Shown piece by piece: positions 1 through 10,100 of a DNA stretch of 60,106 nucleotides (position 1 is its first letter; each line of letters starts with the position of its first letter). Origin of the DNA: an uncultured Alphaproteobacteria bacterium. Lineage in GTDB: Bacteria; Pseudomonadota; Alphaproteobacteria; Rhizobiales; Aestuariivirgaceae. The translations under genes and the position numbers were made by a program. The DNA lies in assembly GCA_937870685.1 (NCBI GenBank), contig CALMZX010000031.1, positions 1 to 60,106 of the forward strand, in the 5' to 3' direction. A model generated the notes under the pieces. It had not been told where the DNA came from. It saw only the letters and a program-made list of their open reading frames with translations, and searched no databases.

Positions 1-451
1 CGGCAACGTCGCCCTGCTGGTCGTCACGGCCGCAGGTGCGGAAGGTGTTCCACAGGCCGCGTTCGGTCACCTGCGGGTTTGTGGCGGAGGGCGAGATCAC
101 GAGCACGCCGTTTTCGGCATAGACTTCCGAAGCCGGAATGGTGACGCCCGAGTTGAAGTGGCCGATGACATACTTCACGCCGTCAGCAACGAACTTCTGC
201 GCAACCGAAACGCCCTGCTTGGGGTCCGACACGTCGTCACCGTAAGTGAGGACGATCTTTTCGCCGTTGATGCCGCCAGCGGCATTGATGGCTTCGGCGG
301 CGGCTTCAGCGCCCTTCTGCAGCTGCGCACCGAAAGCGGCGTTCGGGCCCGTCATCGGGCCGGCAACGCCGATTGTGATGTCGGCCCAGGCAGCGCCGGA
401 GACAGCCACCATGGCCGCGAGCGCAAAGCCCGACATGAGGATTTTCTTCAT
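1..451 (-). CDS. livK: Branched-chain amino acid ABC transporter substrate-binding protein (partial, N-terminal part)
   Basis: The first 150 codons are present; the C-terminal part lies beyond the left edge. Reading from an ATG at 451 gives a signal peptide ([20 protein letters not shown], then AWAD) followed by the [12 protein letters not shown] opening, GINGEKI and [10 protein letters not shown], typical of periplasmic LivJ/LivK-type type-1 binding proteins. It should capture branched-chain or related amino acids in the periplasm and hand them to the LivHM permease. A GGGAG ribosome site lies just upstream of the start. It is the last liv gene seen, downstream of livF and the DUF6867 gene on the same strand. 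The family is clear; ligand specificity cannot be read. Confidence 0.93.
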   Translation of the reverse strand, partial: MKKILMSGFALAAMVAVSGAAWADITIGVAGPMTGPNAAFGAQLQKGAEAAAEAINAAGGINGEKIVLTYGDDVSDPKQGVSVAQKFVADGVKYVIGHFNSGVTIPASEVYAENGVLVISPSATNPQVTERGLWNTFRTCGRDDQQGDVA

Positions 452-500
452 TTCACAACTCCCTGTGTGTGATTGAGGGTCTTTTGGATTGTCCCTTCGC

Positions 501-554
501 GGTGCCGTTTGCGGGCACCACTTGAGGCCAAGATTTGCCGATTTCCCGGCAAAT
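501..554. other. Two small hairpins in the gap upstream of livK
   Basis: The 163-base gap between the DUF6867 stop (615) and livK (451) contains two perfect inverted repeats: GGTGCC/GGCACC (501-506/514-519) and ATTTGCCG/CGGCAAAT (533-540/547-554). Neither is followed by a T-run on the minus strand, so they do not look like simple terminators. Strong production of binding protein relative to permease often depends on intercistronic hairpins that stabilise the binding-protein message; that role here is inference. Confidence 0.4.
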
Positions 555-614
555 GTCACGCTGATTTCAGACCACAAAACAGTGCCTTCCGGTCTGTCAG
601 GCGAATTTCGCGGT

Positions 615-971
615 TTAACCTTTATTCCGCCAGCCCAGCGGCGACGACTTTTCATAGAGCCAGTGGTACTGCCGGGTCATCTGGTTGGTGCGGGTGTAGC
701 GGTAGCCCAGCCAGATCACTGCCGCGAACAGAAGCGTGTCAACCAGGTAGCGGCCCAAGCTAAGGAATTGGGCCTCATAAAGGGCGAAATGCAGGAAGCG
801 CGCTCCAGCCCCCAGGAACAGTGCTGAAACCAGGATGTTCCATGCCGGTTTCCAGTCATTGGCGATGGAGCGGCCTGTCATCCAGGCGGCAGCCACGCAC
901 AGCAGGAGAAACACGGCTTCGCCATAGGCGCGGTTTTCGAAGATGTGGCCGGTGAGAATGTCCAGAAGCAT
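615..971 (-). CDS. DUF6867 family small membrane protein of the liv operon
   Basis: A 118-residue protein with about three hydrophobic segments (residues about 18-35, 45-65 and 75-95) and the motif [15 protein letters not shown] followed by an [12 protein letters not shown] segment. I recognise this as the DUF6867 type found beside livF in Hyphomicrobiales. The C-terminus ([17 protein letters not shown]) is polar. It starts nine bases after livF, so it is cotranscribed with the importer. No biochemical role is known to me; a permease accessory subunit is the simplest guess. Confidence 0.82.
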   Translation of the reverse strand: MLLDILTGHIFENRAYGEAVFLLLCVAAAWMTGRSIANDWKPAWNILVSALFLGAGARFLHFALYEAQFLSLGRYLVDTLLFAAVIWLGYRYTRTNQMTRQYHWLYEKSSPLGWRNKG

Positions 972-980
972 GGTGTGTCC

Positions 981-1699
<719 letters not shown>

Positions 1700-1703
<4 letters not shown>

Positions 1704-2833
1704 GCCCGGCCTCCCTTCTTTTTCGCCGTCTTCTTCGCGGCGGTCTTGGTGGTCTTCTTCGCAGGAGTCTTGACGGGCCGGGCAACTGCCTTCTTCGCCG
1801 CAACCGTGGCGGCAACCCTTGCCGGTTCGGCGACCGCTTTCGTTTTCGCGGCAACGGCTGGCACCTCGTCCGGCAGCGTCAGCACCGGCGGGGGCGGAAT
1901 GTTGACGCGCTCACGCTTGAACTCCGTCGCCAGTTTCGGCAGTTCGGACTTGAGTGCGGGCGCGGCGGCAGCAGCCGCCTTGGCGGCAGGTTCGGCGGCG
2001 AGGGCATTGAGTTCCTCTTCAACGTCTTCCACGCCGAGATAGGCGCGGATCACAGCCGGATCATTCTTCACGTGATTGGGCGTGCCGTCGGAGATCTTCT
2101 TGCCGTAGTCGAGAACGACCACGTGGTCGGAAATGCCCATGACCACGCTCATGTCGTGCTCAATCAGCAGGATCGCCATGTTGTGGTCATCGCGGATCGC
2201 GAGCAGCAGCTTGTTCAGTTCGTCCGACTCGCGTGGGTTCAGGCCGGCCGCCGGTTCGTCGAGGCAGAGAAGCTCGGGTCCCGTGCACATGGCGCGGGCA
2301 ATTTCCAGGCGGCGCTGGGCGCCATAGGGCAGGTCGCCTGCCGGATCATCGGCGCGGGCCAGAAGGCCAATGCGGTCCAGCCAGAATCGGGCCTTGTCCT
2401 TCGCTTCGGCGGCATGGGTCTTGTAATGCGAGAGGCCAAACAGGCCGCCGATCGTGTAGTACGAGGCCTTGTTGAGCGCGTTGTGCTGGGCCACCAAGAG
2501 GTTTTCCAGCAGGGTGAGGCCGGAGAACAGCCGCAGGTTCTGGAAGGTGCGCGCCACCTTGGCTTCGCGGTTGACCTTGAAGTCGGGCAGCCGTTCGAGG
2601 AGGAATTCCTCGCCCGTCTTGCGCGTCAGCTTCATCATGCCCTGCGTCGGCTTGTAAAAACCCGTGATGCAGTTAAAGACCGTGGTTTTGCCGGCGCCAT
2701 TGGGGCCGATCAGCGCCGTGATCTCGCCCCGGTGGGCCTGGAAGCTCAGATCGTTGACGGCGATGAGGCCGCCAAAGATCATCGAGAGGTGTTCAACCGA
2801 GAGAATGGTGTCTTTGCCGGTCATGTCAGCCAT
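1700..2833 (-). CDS. livG: Branched-chain amino acid ABC transporter ATP-binding protein LivG with long basic tail
   Basis: A 377-residue ATPase. Walker A is GPNGAGKTT, the signature region is LPYGAQRRLEIARAM, Walker B is LLCLDEPAAGLNP, and the LivG-type ending DYGKKISDG...AYLG is present. LivG normally ends near there (about 250-290 residues). Here about 100 further residues follow: an Ala-rich segment, a PPPP segment, and a tail of Ala/Lys/Pro repeats such as PAKKTTKTAAKKTAKKK that looks like histone H1. The start is set at the ATG at 2833 (MADMTGKD); it overlaps the end of livM by eight bases. An upstream in-frame ATG at 2878 would run into livM and is not used. Confidence 0.93.
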
Positions 2834-4214
2834 GGCCTTCCTTGGTGAATTCGCCGGAGATGGCCTTGCGCTCAGCATGCATGAAGTCTGACGGTTCGCG
2901 TGTGCCCACGAAGCCGCGCGGCTTGTAAAGCATCACCACGACCATCGCCAAACCGAAGATCAGCATACGATAGAGCTCCGGCGTGAAATCGGGGCCGAAG
3001 ATCACTTTCATGAAATCCATCTGGCGCAGCAGTTCCGTGCCGCCGATCATGGCGATGGCGGCGATCGCGATGCCGCCCAGCGAACCCATGCCGCCCAGAA
3101 CCACGATGGCAAGGATCACCGCCGACTCGAGGAACACAAAGCTTTCCGGCGACACGAAGCCCTGGCGCACCGCGAAGAAGGCACCGGCAAAACCGCCGAA
3201 CATGGCGCCGATGGCGAAGGCCGTGAGCTTCGTCGTGGTCGTGTTGATTCCGAGCGAGCGGCACGCGATTTCGTCTTCGCGCAGCGCTTCCCATGCGCGC
3301 CCGATGGGCAGGCGGCGCAGGCGGATGGTCACATAGGCAGTGAGCAGGCAAAGCGCGAGGATGAGATAGTACAGGAAGATCTTGTACCAAACCGTCGACA
3401 TCTGCAGGCCGAACGTGGCGGCGAAGCCGTCAGGCTTGGCGTTGAACTCGACGAAGCCGAACAGGGTTGCCTTGGCAATGCCTGATACGCCGAAGGTACC
3501 CTTTGTCACCGCTGTCCAGTTGATCAGCACGAGGCGGATGATTTCGCCGAAAGCAAGTGTCACGATGGCGAGATAGTCACCCCGAAGGCGCAACACCGGG
3601 AAGCCGAGGATGACGCCCCAGAACGCGGCAAGAATGCCTGCGAGCGGCAGGAGGATCCAGAACGACAATCCGAAGTACGAGGAGAGCAGGGCGTATGCGT
3701 AGGCGCCGACCGCGTAGAACGCGACGTAGCCAAGGTCGAGAAGTCCTGCGAGGCCAACAACGATGTTCAGTCCCCAGGCCAGCATCACGTAGATCAGGAT
3801 CTGGATGCCGAAGTTGTCCACCCACTTGAGCGAACCGTTGACGCCGGTGAGAGCCAGCATCAGGAAGGGGTAGATGACCAGGAAAATCAGGGCCAGTTTG
3901 GCGAAGTTGTCGCGCAGCCAACCGTGTTTTTCAGCCGGTTTGGCTGCTGCCTTGGCGGCCTTGCGGGCCGCGAGCGCGGGCTGGATGAACGCCGTCGTCA
4001 CGAAGCGCAGCGCCATGGCTGCAGCCACCATGCTGAACAGCAGGCCCCAGCGCTGCACCAGGATGAGTTCGTTCTTGATGTTCTGGTCGGTCTTGAAACC
4101 GATCAGCAGGATGAAGAGCCCGAACACGACGATGCCGGCGTAGATGGCATCGCGGATGGCGTTCTGGAACAGGTTGCCCTGGGATGGGGCCTGCGTCTGG
4201 GATTGCGCGGTCAT
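2826..4214 (-). CDS. livM: Branched-chain amino acid ABC transporter permease LivM
   Basis: A 462-residue polytopic membrane protein. After an N-terminal extension with two hydrophobic segments and an Ala/Lys-rich loop (ARKAAKAAAKPAEKHGW) comes the LivM core: GLAGLLDLGYVAFYAVGAYAY, then GDYLAIVTLAFGEIIRLV, the coupling-helix region GRAWEALREDEIACRSLGIN, and GGMGSLGGIAIAA. It forms the transmembrane channel together with LivH and sits six bases downstream of livH. The extension makes it longer than many LivM proteins, as is common in Hyphomicrobiales. Confidence 0.95.
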   Translation of the reverse strand: MTAQSQTQAPSQGNLFQNAIRDAIYAGIVVFGLFILLIGFKTDQNIKNELILVQRWGLLFSMVAAAMALRFVTTAFIQPALAARKAAKAAAKPAEKHGWLRDNFAKLALIFLVIYPFLMLALTGVNGSLKWVDNFGIQILIYVMLAWGLNIVVGLAGLLDLGYVAFYAVGAYAYALLSSYFGLSFWILLPLAGILAAFWGVILGFPVLRLRGDYLAIVTLAFGEIIRLVLINWTAVTKGTFGVSGIAKATLFGFVEFNAKPDGFAATFGLQMSTVWYKIFLYYLILALCLLTAYVTIRLRRLPIGRAWEALREDEIACRSLGINTTTTKLTAFAIGAMFGGFAGAFFAVRQGFVSPESFVFLESAVILAIVVLGGMGSLGGIAIAAIAMIGGTELLRQMDFMKVIFGPDFTPELYRMLIFGLAMVVVMLYKPRGFVGTREPSDFMHAERKAISGEFTKEGHG

Positions 4215-4220
4215 GTGTGC

Positions 4221-5126
4221 TTAGACCTTTTCCACTTCCGGGCGTCCGAGAATGCCGGACGGCATGAAGATGAGGACGATGGCGAGGATGCTGAAGGCGG
4301 CGACATCCTTGTAGTCGATGGAGAAGTAGGCCGACCACAGGGCCTCGATGAGGCCGATCAGGAGGCCGCCCAGAACCGCACCCGGCAGGGAACCGATGCC
4401 CCCCAGAACGGCGGCGGTGAAGGCCTTCACGCCCGGCACGAAGCCGTCAGAGAACACGATCACGCCATAGTAAGTGAGATAGAGCGTGCCCGCGACCGCG
4501 GCCAGTGCCGCGCCCATGATGAAGGTGATGGAAATCGTCTTGTCCACGTCGATGCCAAGCAGCGCCGCCATCTTGCGGTCCTGTTCGCAGGCGCGCTGGG
4601 CGCGGCCAAGCGGCGTGCGGTGAACGAGATACCAGAAGGCACTGAGCAGGACAGCCGTCACGGCCACGATCAGCATCTGCTTCCAAGACACCGTGACATT
4701 TTCGGTGAGGTTGAAGCCGCCGGAAACGAGAGCTGGGATAGGCTTGTTGCGCGGACCCTGCGCGACCTGCAGGAAGTTGGACAGCACGATCGACATGCCG
4801 ATGGCGGTGATCAGCGGCGCGAGGCGGAAGGAGCCGCGCAAGGGCTTGTAGGCCACCCGCTCGATCGTCCAGTTCCACAGGCTGGTGAGGACCAGCGCCA
4901 CGATCATCATGATGACCAGTGCCACTGCCGCCGGAATGCCGACAAAAGTGGACGACAGCAGAAGGAAGACGATGAGGGCCATGAAGGCGCCAACGGTGAA
5001 GATGTCACCATGGGCAAAATTGATCATGCCGATGATGCCGTAGACCATCGTGTATCCGATGGCGATCAGGCCGTAGATTGACCCGAGTGTCAGTCCGTTA
5101 ATGAGCTGCTGGAGGAAGTACTCCAT
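4221..5126 (-). CDS. livH: Branched-chain amino acid ABC transporter permease LivH
   Basis: A 301-residue inner-membrane permease starting MEYFLQQLINGLTLGSIYGL, with the hallmark MVYGIIGMINFAHGD, the coupling-loop region QRACEQDRKMAALLGID and GGIGSLPGAVLGG. The reading frame stays open upstream to 5267, but the ATG at 5126 has a G-rich ribosome site (GGGGGG, a few bases ahead) and begins exactly where family members begin. It is the first gene of the liv operon, so the operon promoter should lie in 5127-5434. Confidence 0.95.
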   Translation of the reverse strand: MEYFLQQLINGLTLGSIYGLIAIGYTMVYGIIGMINFAHGDIFTVGAFMALIVFLLLSSTFVGIPAAVALVIMMIVALVLTSLWNWTIERVAYKPLRGSFRLAPLITAIGMSIVLSNFLQVAQGPRNKPIPALVSGGFNLTENVTVSWKQMLIVAVTAVLLSAFWYLVHRTPLGRAQRACEQDRKMAALLGIDVDKTISITFIMGAALAAVAGTLYLTYYGVIVFSDGFVPGVKAFTAAVLGGIGSLPGAVLGGLLIGLIEALWSAYFSIDYKDVAAFSILAIVLIFMPSGILGRPEVEKV

Positions 5127-5434
5127 GTGCCCCCCTATGTTATTGACGCGTGTCTCGTATGCCCGATGCTCATGAGCGGCGCCGGTTGCGCGTGGTTTTA
5201 GGGGAGGCCACCCATAAAGACAAGTGTAGCAATGGGCGCAAACCACCATACAAACGTCTATGAGCAATGTTTTTCACTATCAGCATCGATTGTAGCAGTG
5301 AAAGAACCTGAACTCATTCACGATCGTAATGATCCCCTTTGGTATTGATGATCTCCCTGTCAGGCTGTTGACCCTGGGAGCCGAGTCAGGCAAAGCCGAT
5401 ATATATCCGTTCGGCATATATCGGAGTGACACAC
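5127..5434. promoter_or_regulatory. Divergent intergenic region between livH and the padR-type gene
   Basis: About 308 bases with no convincing gene. It must hold the promoter of the liv operon (minus) and of the efflux operon (plus). I see the palindrome described separately at 5396-5424, and a weaker inverted repeat TTTCACT/AGTGAAA (5272-5278/5297-5303) that might bind the liv regulator. No confident -35/-10 pair was found for either direction. Confidence 0.6.
5396..5424. promoter_or_regulatory. Palindromic operator, probably bound by the PadR-type regulator
   Basis: Perfect 9-base arms CCGATATAT (5396-5404) and ATATATCGG (5416-5424) separated by 11 bases, ending next to the ribosome site of the regulator gene. 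Such AT-core palindromes just ahead of a PadR or TetR gene are usually its own operator. Binding here would block the regulator and the efflux genes together. The assignment is inference from position and symmetry. Confidence 0.7.
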
Positions 5435-5986
5435 TTGAACGTCAAAACCCTCTGTTTGGGCTTCCTGACGACACGAGAGGCAACTGGCTATGAAATCAAG
5501 AAGGAGTTCGAAGAGGGCTTCTTCAGCCATTTCATTGAGGCCAGCTATGGCTCGATCTATCCCGCGCTGAACCAGCTGGCCACGCAGGGGTTGGTGACAG
5601 TGCGTGAGGAAGAGCAGGCCGGAAAGCCGGACAAGAAGGTCTATGCCGTCACGGACGCGGGCCGGGATGTTCTCGGGAAGTGGCTGTCGGTTGTCCCGGC
5701 GCGCGACAAATACAAGTCCGAGTTCCTGTTTGAAATGTTCCTGCAGCAGTATCTTGCCCCCCATCACGTGGTGACGGCAGTGGAAACGCAGCTGGCGCAT
5801 TTGAGAACCGATCTCGACAATATCCGTATGTGCAGGGAGAAGTGTGTTGATCCTGCGATGATGGCCGGAGGCCCGGATTTCGTGCTGGGCTATGGCGAAT
5901 CGGTGCTGACAGCAGCTGTCAGTTACCTTGAGGGAAAACTGGTCGAACTGGGCGTGCCGCAGGCACCGCGCGCGGCCGCCGAATAA
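5435..5986 (+). CDS. PadR family transcriptional regulator
   Basis: A 183-residue PadR protein: NVKTLCLGFLTTREATGYEI opens the winged helix, followed by ASYGSIYPALNQLATQGLV and KKVYAVTDAGRDVL. The C-terminal half is the helical dimerisation region. The TTG at 5435 is preferred because GGAG (5423-5426) sits eight bases ahead and family members start MNVKTLCLG; the GTG at 5426 lies on that ribosome site and would add only three residues. The gene is followed by an RND adaptor and pump, so it probably represses the pump until a substrate is bound. Confidence 0.93.
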   Translation: MNVKTLCLGFLTTREATGYEIKKEFEEGFFSHFIEASYGSIYPALNQLATQGLVTVREEEQAGKPDKKVYAVTDAGRDVLGKWLSVVPARDKYKSEFLFEMFLQQYLAPHHVVTAVETQLAHLRTDLDNIRMCREKCVDPAMMAGGPDFVLGYGESVLTAAVSYLEGKLVELGVPQAPRAAAE

Positions 5987-6001
5987 TCTGGAGACGTGGG
6001 A

Positions 6002-7144
6002 ATGATCCGCCGTATTATCTATCTTCTGTTGGCGACAATTGTGTTCGGCGGTCTCGCCGGAGCCATTGCCTTCTATGCCTTCGACTTCAAACCCAAGATG
6101 ATCGCCGGGATCATCATGGGTGCGCCCCGCCCGCCCGTGACGATTGCCGCTGAGGAAGCAAAGACCGAGACTTGGCAGCCGCTCATCTCCGGCATCGGCA
6201 CTTTGCAGGCCGCCGAAGGCATCGACATCACACCGCAGGTGGGTGGCACGGTGCAGAAGATATTCTTCGACTCCGGAGCGCGCGTGAATAAGGGCGAGAC
6301 GCTGGTTCAGCTTGATACGGCGACCGATGAAGCTGACTTGCGCAGCCTTGAGGCCCAACTGACAAATGCCGAGGCCGATCTCGTCCGCAAGACCAAGGTC
6401 TTTGAAAAGGGTTACGCCGCCCGCGCCGCCCTCGATGCGGCGGAGGCGCTTCGTGACCAGCTTGCCGCGAGCGCTGAACGCATCCGCGAGCAGATGAAAC
6501 TCAAGACCGTTGTCGCCCCCTGGGATGGTCAGGTGGGGCTTCGCTCCATTTCGGTCGGCAGCTATGTGGCGCCCGGCCAGAAGGTAACGTGGCTGCAGAA
6601 GACCGACGACATTTTCGCCGACTTCGCCGTGACCGAAGCAGACTTCGGCCGGATCAAGAACGGCCAGAAAGTGCAGGCCCGCTTCGCGGCCTGGCCGGAC
6701 CAGGTGTTCGGTGGCGAGATCATCACCTCGGATGCCCGTGTGTCGGATGCAAGCCGCACCATCACTGTGCGCGCTAAGCTGCCCAATGCCGAGGGCAAGC
6801 TGCTTCCCGGCATGTATGCCAACGTGGATGTGGAAGCGGGCGAGCCTGTCGAGGTTGTGACCGTGCCGCAAACCGCGGTCACCTTCTCGCTCTATGGTGA
6901 CACGGTATTCGCCATCGTGCCCGCCAAGTCACTGGACCCCAATGCCAAGGACGACGAACTCGCGGCCGAGCGCCGCTTCGTGAAGACGGGTGACGTCCGA
7001 GAGGGGCGCATTGCCATCACAAAGGGTGTCGCCGCTGGCGACAAGCTGGTGACGGCTGGCCAGAACAAGGTGGACCAGGGCGCAAAGGTTGTCATCAACA
7101 ACGCCATTGCCCTCAAAGAATTTGACCCCACGACGGTGCAATAA
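6002..7144 (+). CDS. RND efflux transporter periplasmic adaptor subunit
   Basis: A 380-residue membrane-fusion protein: an N-terminal membrane anchor (IIYLLLATIVFGGLAGAIAF), a lipoyl half (GIGTLQAAEGIDITPQVGGT), a helical hairpin (about residues 95-150), the second lipoyl half (APWDGQVGLRSISVGSYV) and a beta-barrel with GKLLPGMYANVDVE. It links the pump to an outer-membrane channel. The ATG at 6002 has GGAG eight bases upstream; the in-frame GTG at 5996 is too close to that site. It is cotranscribed between padR and the pump. No outer-membrane factor gene follows, so a TolC-like protein must come from elsewhere. Confidence 0.95.
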   Translation: MIRRIIYLLLATIVFGGLAGAIAFYAFDFKPKMIAGIIMGAPRPPVTIAAEEAKTETWQPLISGIGTLQAAEGIDITPQVGGTVQKIFFDSGARVNKGETLVQLDTATDEADLRSLEAQLTNAEADLVRKTKVFEKGYAARAALDAAEALRDQLAASAERIREQMKLKTVVAPWDGQVGLRSISVGSYVAPGQKVTWLQKTDDIFADFAVTEADFGRIKNGQKVQARFAAWPDQVFGGEIITSDARVSDASRTITVRAKLPNAEGKLLPGMYANVDVEAGEPVEVVTVPQTAVTFSLYGDTVFAIVPAKSLDPNAKDDELAAERRFVKTGDVREGRIAITKGVAAGDKLVTAGQNKVDQGAKVVINNAIALKEFDPTTVQ

Positions 7145-7156
7145 GGACAAGCGCCC

Positions 7157-10100
7157 ATGCATTTCACCGACATTTTCGTCAAGCGCCCGGTCCTCGCCAC
7201 GGTGGTGAGCCTGCTCATCCTGCTGGCGGGTGCGCAGTCCGTGCTCAAGCTGCCCATCCGGCAGTTCCCGGAAGTCTCCGACACCAAGATCGAGATCACC
7301 ACAGTCTATCCCGGCGCCAACGCTGACCAGATCAAGGGCTTCGTCACCACGCCCTTGCAGCAGGCCGTCGCCTCGACGGAGGGCGTGGACACCCTGACCT
7401 CGCGCTCCTCACAGAACGTCTCGACGATCACCCTCAAGCTCCGCCTTGACGCCGATGCCGACCGCGCGCTCGCTGACGTTCTTTCCAAGGTGAACGAAGT
7501 CAAGGGCGTACTGCCTGAGGAAGCCAACGATCCTGTCGTGAAGCGCACCACGGGTGCGGGCTTCGCGCTCATGTACATCAGCTTCAAGAGCACCGAGATG
7601 ACGCCGCCGCAGGTGAGCGACTATCTCGACCGCGTCGTGAAACCCAAGCTGCAGGCCATCAACGGCGTGGCGTCTGCCGAAATCCTCGGCGGCTCCACCT
7701 TCGCCATGCGCGTCTGGCTTGACCCCGACAAGATGGCCTCCTTCGGCATCACGCCGCTGGATGTCGCTGGTGCCCTGCAGGCCAATAACTTCACCACCGC
7801 CGCAGGCGAAGTGAAGGGCCGCTTTACGCAGCAGAACATCAATGCCCAGACATCGCTTGAAACGCCCGAGGAGTTCGGCCAGCTGGTGGTCGCCAACCGT
7901 GGCGGCACCATCGTGCGCCTCGGCCAGATCGCCCAGATCAATCTCGGCCCGCAGAATTTCTCGTCTTCTTCCGCTTTCGATGGCGTGAAGGCCGTGTTCA
8001 TGGGCATCCAGACCACGCCGGACGCCAACCCGCTCACCGTGATTGCCACCGTTCGCGAGGCGATTCCCGAAATCGCCAGGCAGTTGCCGTCAGGCCTTGA
8101 AGCGAAGATTGCCTACGACGCCACCGAGTTCATCAATGAATCGATCTGGGAGGTTGCCAAGACGCTGGGCGAAGCCTCGGTCATCGTCATCATCGTGATC
8201 TTCCTCTTCCTTGGCAATTTGCGTTCCACCCTCATTCCGGTTGTCACCATCCCGCTCTCGCTCATCGGCGTGGCGCTGGTGCTGGTGGCGCTCGGCTACT
8301 CCATCAACCTGCTGACCCTGCTTGCACTCGTGCTCGCCATCGGCCTCGTGGTGGACGACGCCATCGTCGTCGTCGAGAACATCCACCGCCACATCGAGGA
8401 GGGCATGACGCCCTTCGTCGCGGCGCTGAAGGGCGCGCGCGAGATCACCGGCCCGGTCATCGCAATGACCATCACGCTGGCGGCCGTGTACGCACCAATC
8501 GGATTCACGTCGGGCTTGACCGGTGCGCTCTTCCGCGAGTTCGCCTTCACGCTGGCGGGTGCGGTGATCGTGTCCGGCATCGTCGCCCTGACACTGTCGC
8601 CGATGATGACCTCGAAGCTGCTCAAGTCCCACGAGCACCAGAGCTGGTTCAGCCGCTTGGTGGAGCGCGTCTTTGGCGCGCTGCAACGCTTCTACCGCCG
8701 TCGCCTTGATGGCACCATCCGGCAGCGCGCTGTCTTCGCCTGGATTGCCGTGCTGACGATTGTGCTCTCCGGCGTGCTCTACAACGCCATCAACCGCCAG
8801 CTTGCACCGGCGGAGGACCAGGGCGTGCTCTTCGCCTTCGTCAACGCCCCTGATCACACCAACCTCGACTATCTCACCAGCTACACAGACCCTCTGACCG
8901 AAGACCTGCTGAAACTGCCGGAGCGGCAGAACCTGTTCTCCATCAACGGGTTCCCCAACTCGCAGTCGGCCTTCATCGGTCTCATCCTGAAGCCGTGGGG
9001 CGATCGTGAGCGCTCCGACCTTTCGGTCATGGGTGAATTGCAGCCCAAGTTCGGTCAGGTCGCAGGCGCCAACATCTTCGCCACCGCACCATCTGCCATT
9101 CCGGTGGGTGCCGGCGAACTGCCCATCGAGTTCGTGATCACCCATCCCGGTGAATACACCGAACTGGCGGATGTGCTCGAGAAGCTGGACTCGGAAGCCA
9201 AGAAGAGTGGCCTCTTCATCTTCACCAACGCGGACCTGCGCTTCTCCACGCCACAGGTTGAACTGATCGTGGACAAGGACCGCGCCAACAAGCTTGGCAT
9301 CACCATGCGTGATGTCGGGGCCACGCTGGCAACACTGCTGGGCGGCAACAATGTCAACCGCTTCACCGTGCAGGGCCGCTCCTACCAGGTGATCCCGCAG
9401 GTGCCGCGCGCCGAGCGCGAAACGGCCGAGAACATCCTCAAGTACCGGGTCCGCGCCGCCGATGGCAGCATGGTGCCGCTCTCGTCCTTCGTGACGCTGG
9501 GCAAATCCGTGCAGCCCAACGGCCTGCAGACCTTCCAGCAGCTCAACTCGGCCACGCTGTCTGGCGTGCCGTTCCCCGGCCGCACCATCGGCGAAGGCAT
9601 CGCCTTCCTGCAAAACAAGGCACAAGAACTGTTCCCGCGCGGCATGGCCTATGACTTCAAAGGTGAAAGCCGCCAGTTCGTCAACGAAGGTAACACGCTG
9701 GCGATCACCTTCGCTGTCGCTTTGCTGCTGATCTATCTGGTGCTCGCAGCTCAGTTCGAAAGCTTCCGTGATCCCTTCGTGATTTTGATCGGCCTGCCCG
9801 CCACGATTTTCGGCGCGCTCTTCGTGCTCTTCATCCTCGGTGAAGTGAACGGGGCGATGCAGAACAATCCGCCCATCAACCTGGGTTCTGGCACCATCAA
9901 TATCTACACCCAGATCGGCCTCGTGACGCTGATCGGCCTGATCGCCAAGCATGGCATCCTGATGGTGGAGTTTGCCAACAAGCTCCAGGAAACGGATGGC
10001 CTCGACAAGCATACGGCGATCAAGGAAGCCGCCGCCGTGCGCTTGCGTCCCATTCTCATGACCACCGCGGCCATGGTGATCGGCGTGGTGCCACTGCTGA

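Noticed and set aside
3924-5081. 385-codon open frame on the plus strand across livM/livH
   Set aside because: It is low in hydrophobic residues and rich in His/Asp/Glu/Arg, i.e. the complement of two real membrane-protein genes.
5368-5373. TTGACC as the -35 box of the efflux operon
   Set aside because: No -10-like hexamer lies 16-18 bases downstream; the nearest AT-rich hexamer is about 24-26 bases away and is part of the operator.
5360-6871. 503-codon minus-strand open frame
   Set aside because: It is antisense to padR and the adaptor genes, both clearly recognised, and would cross the operator region.
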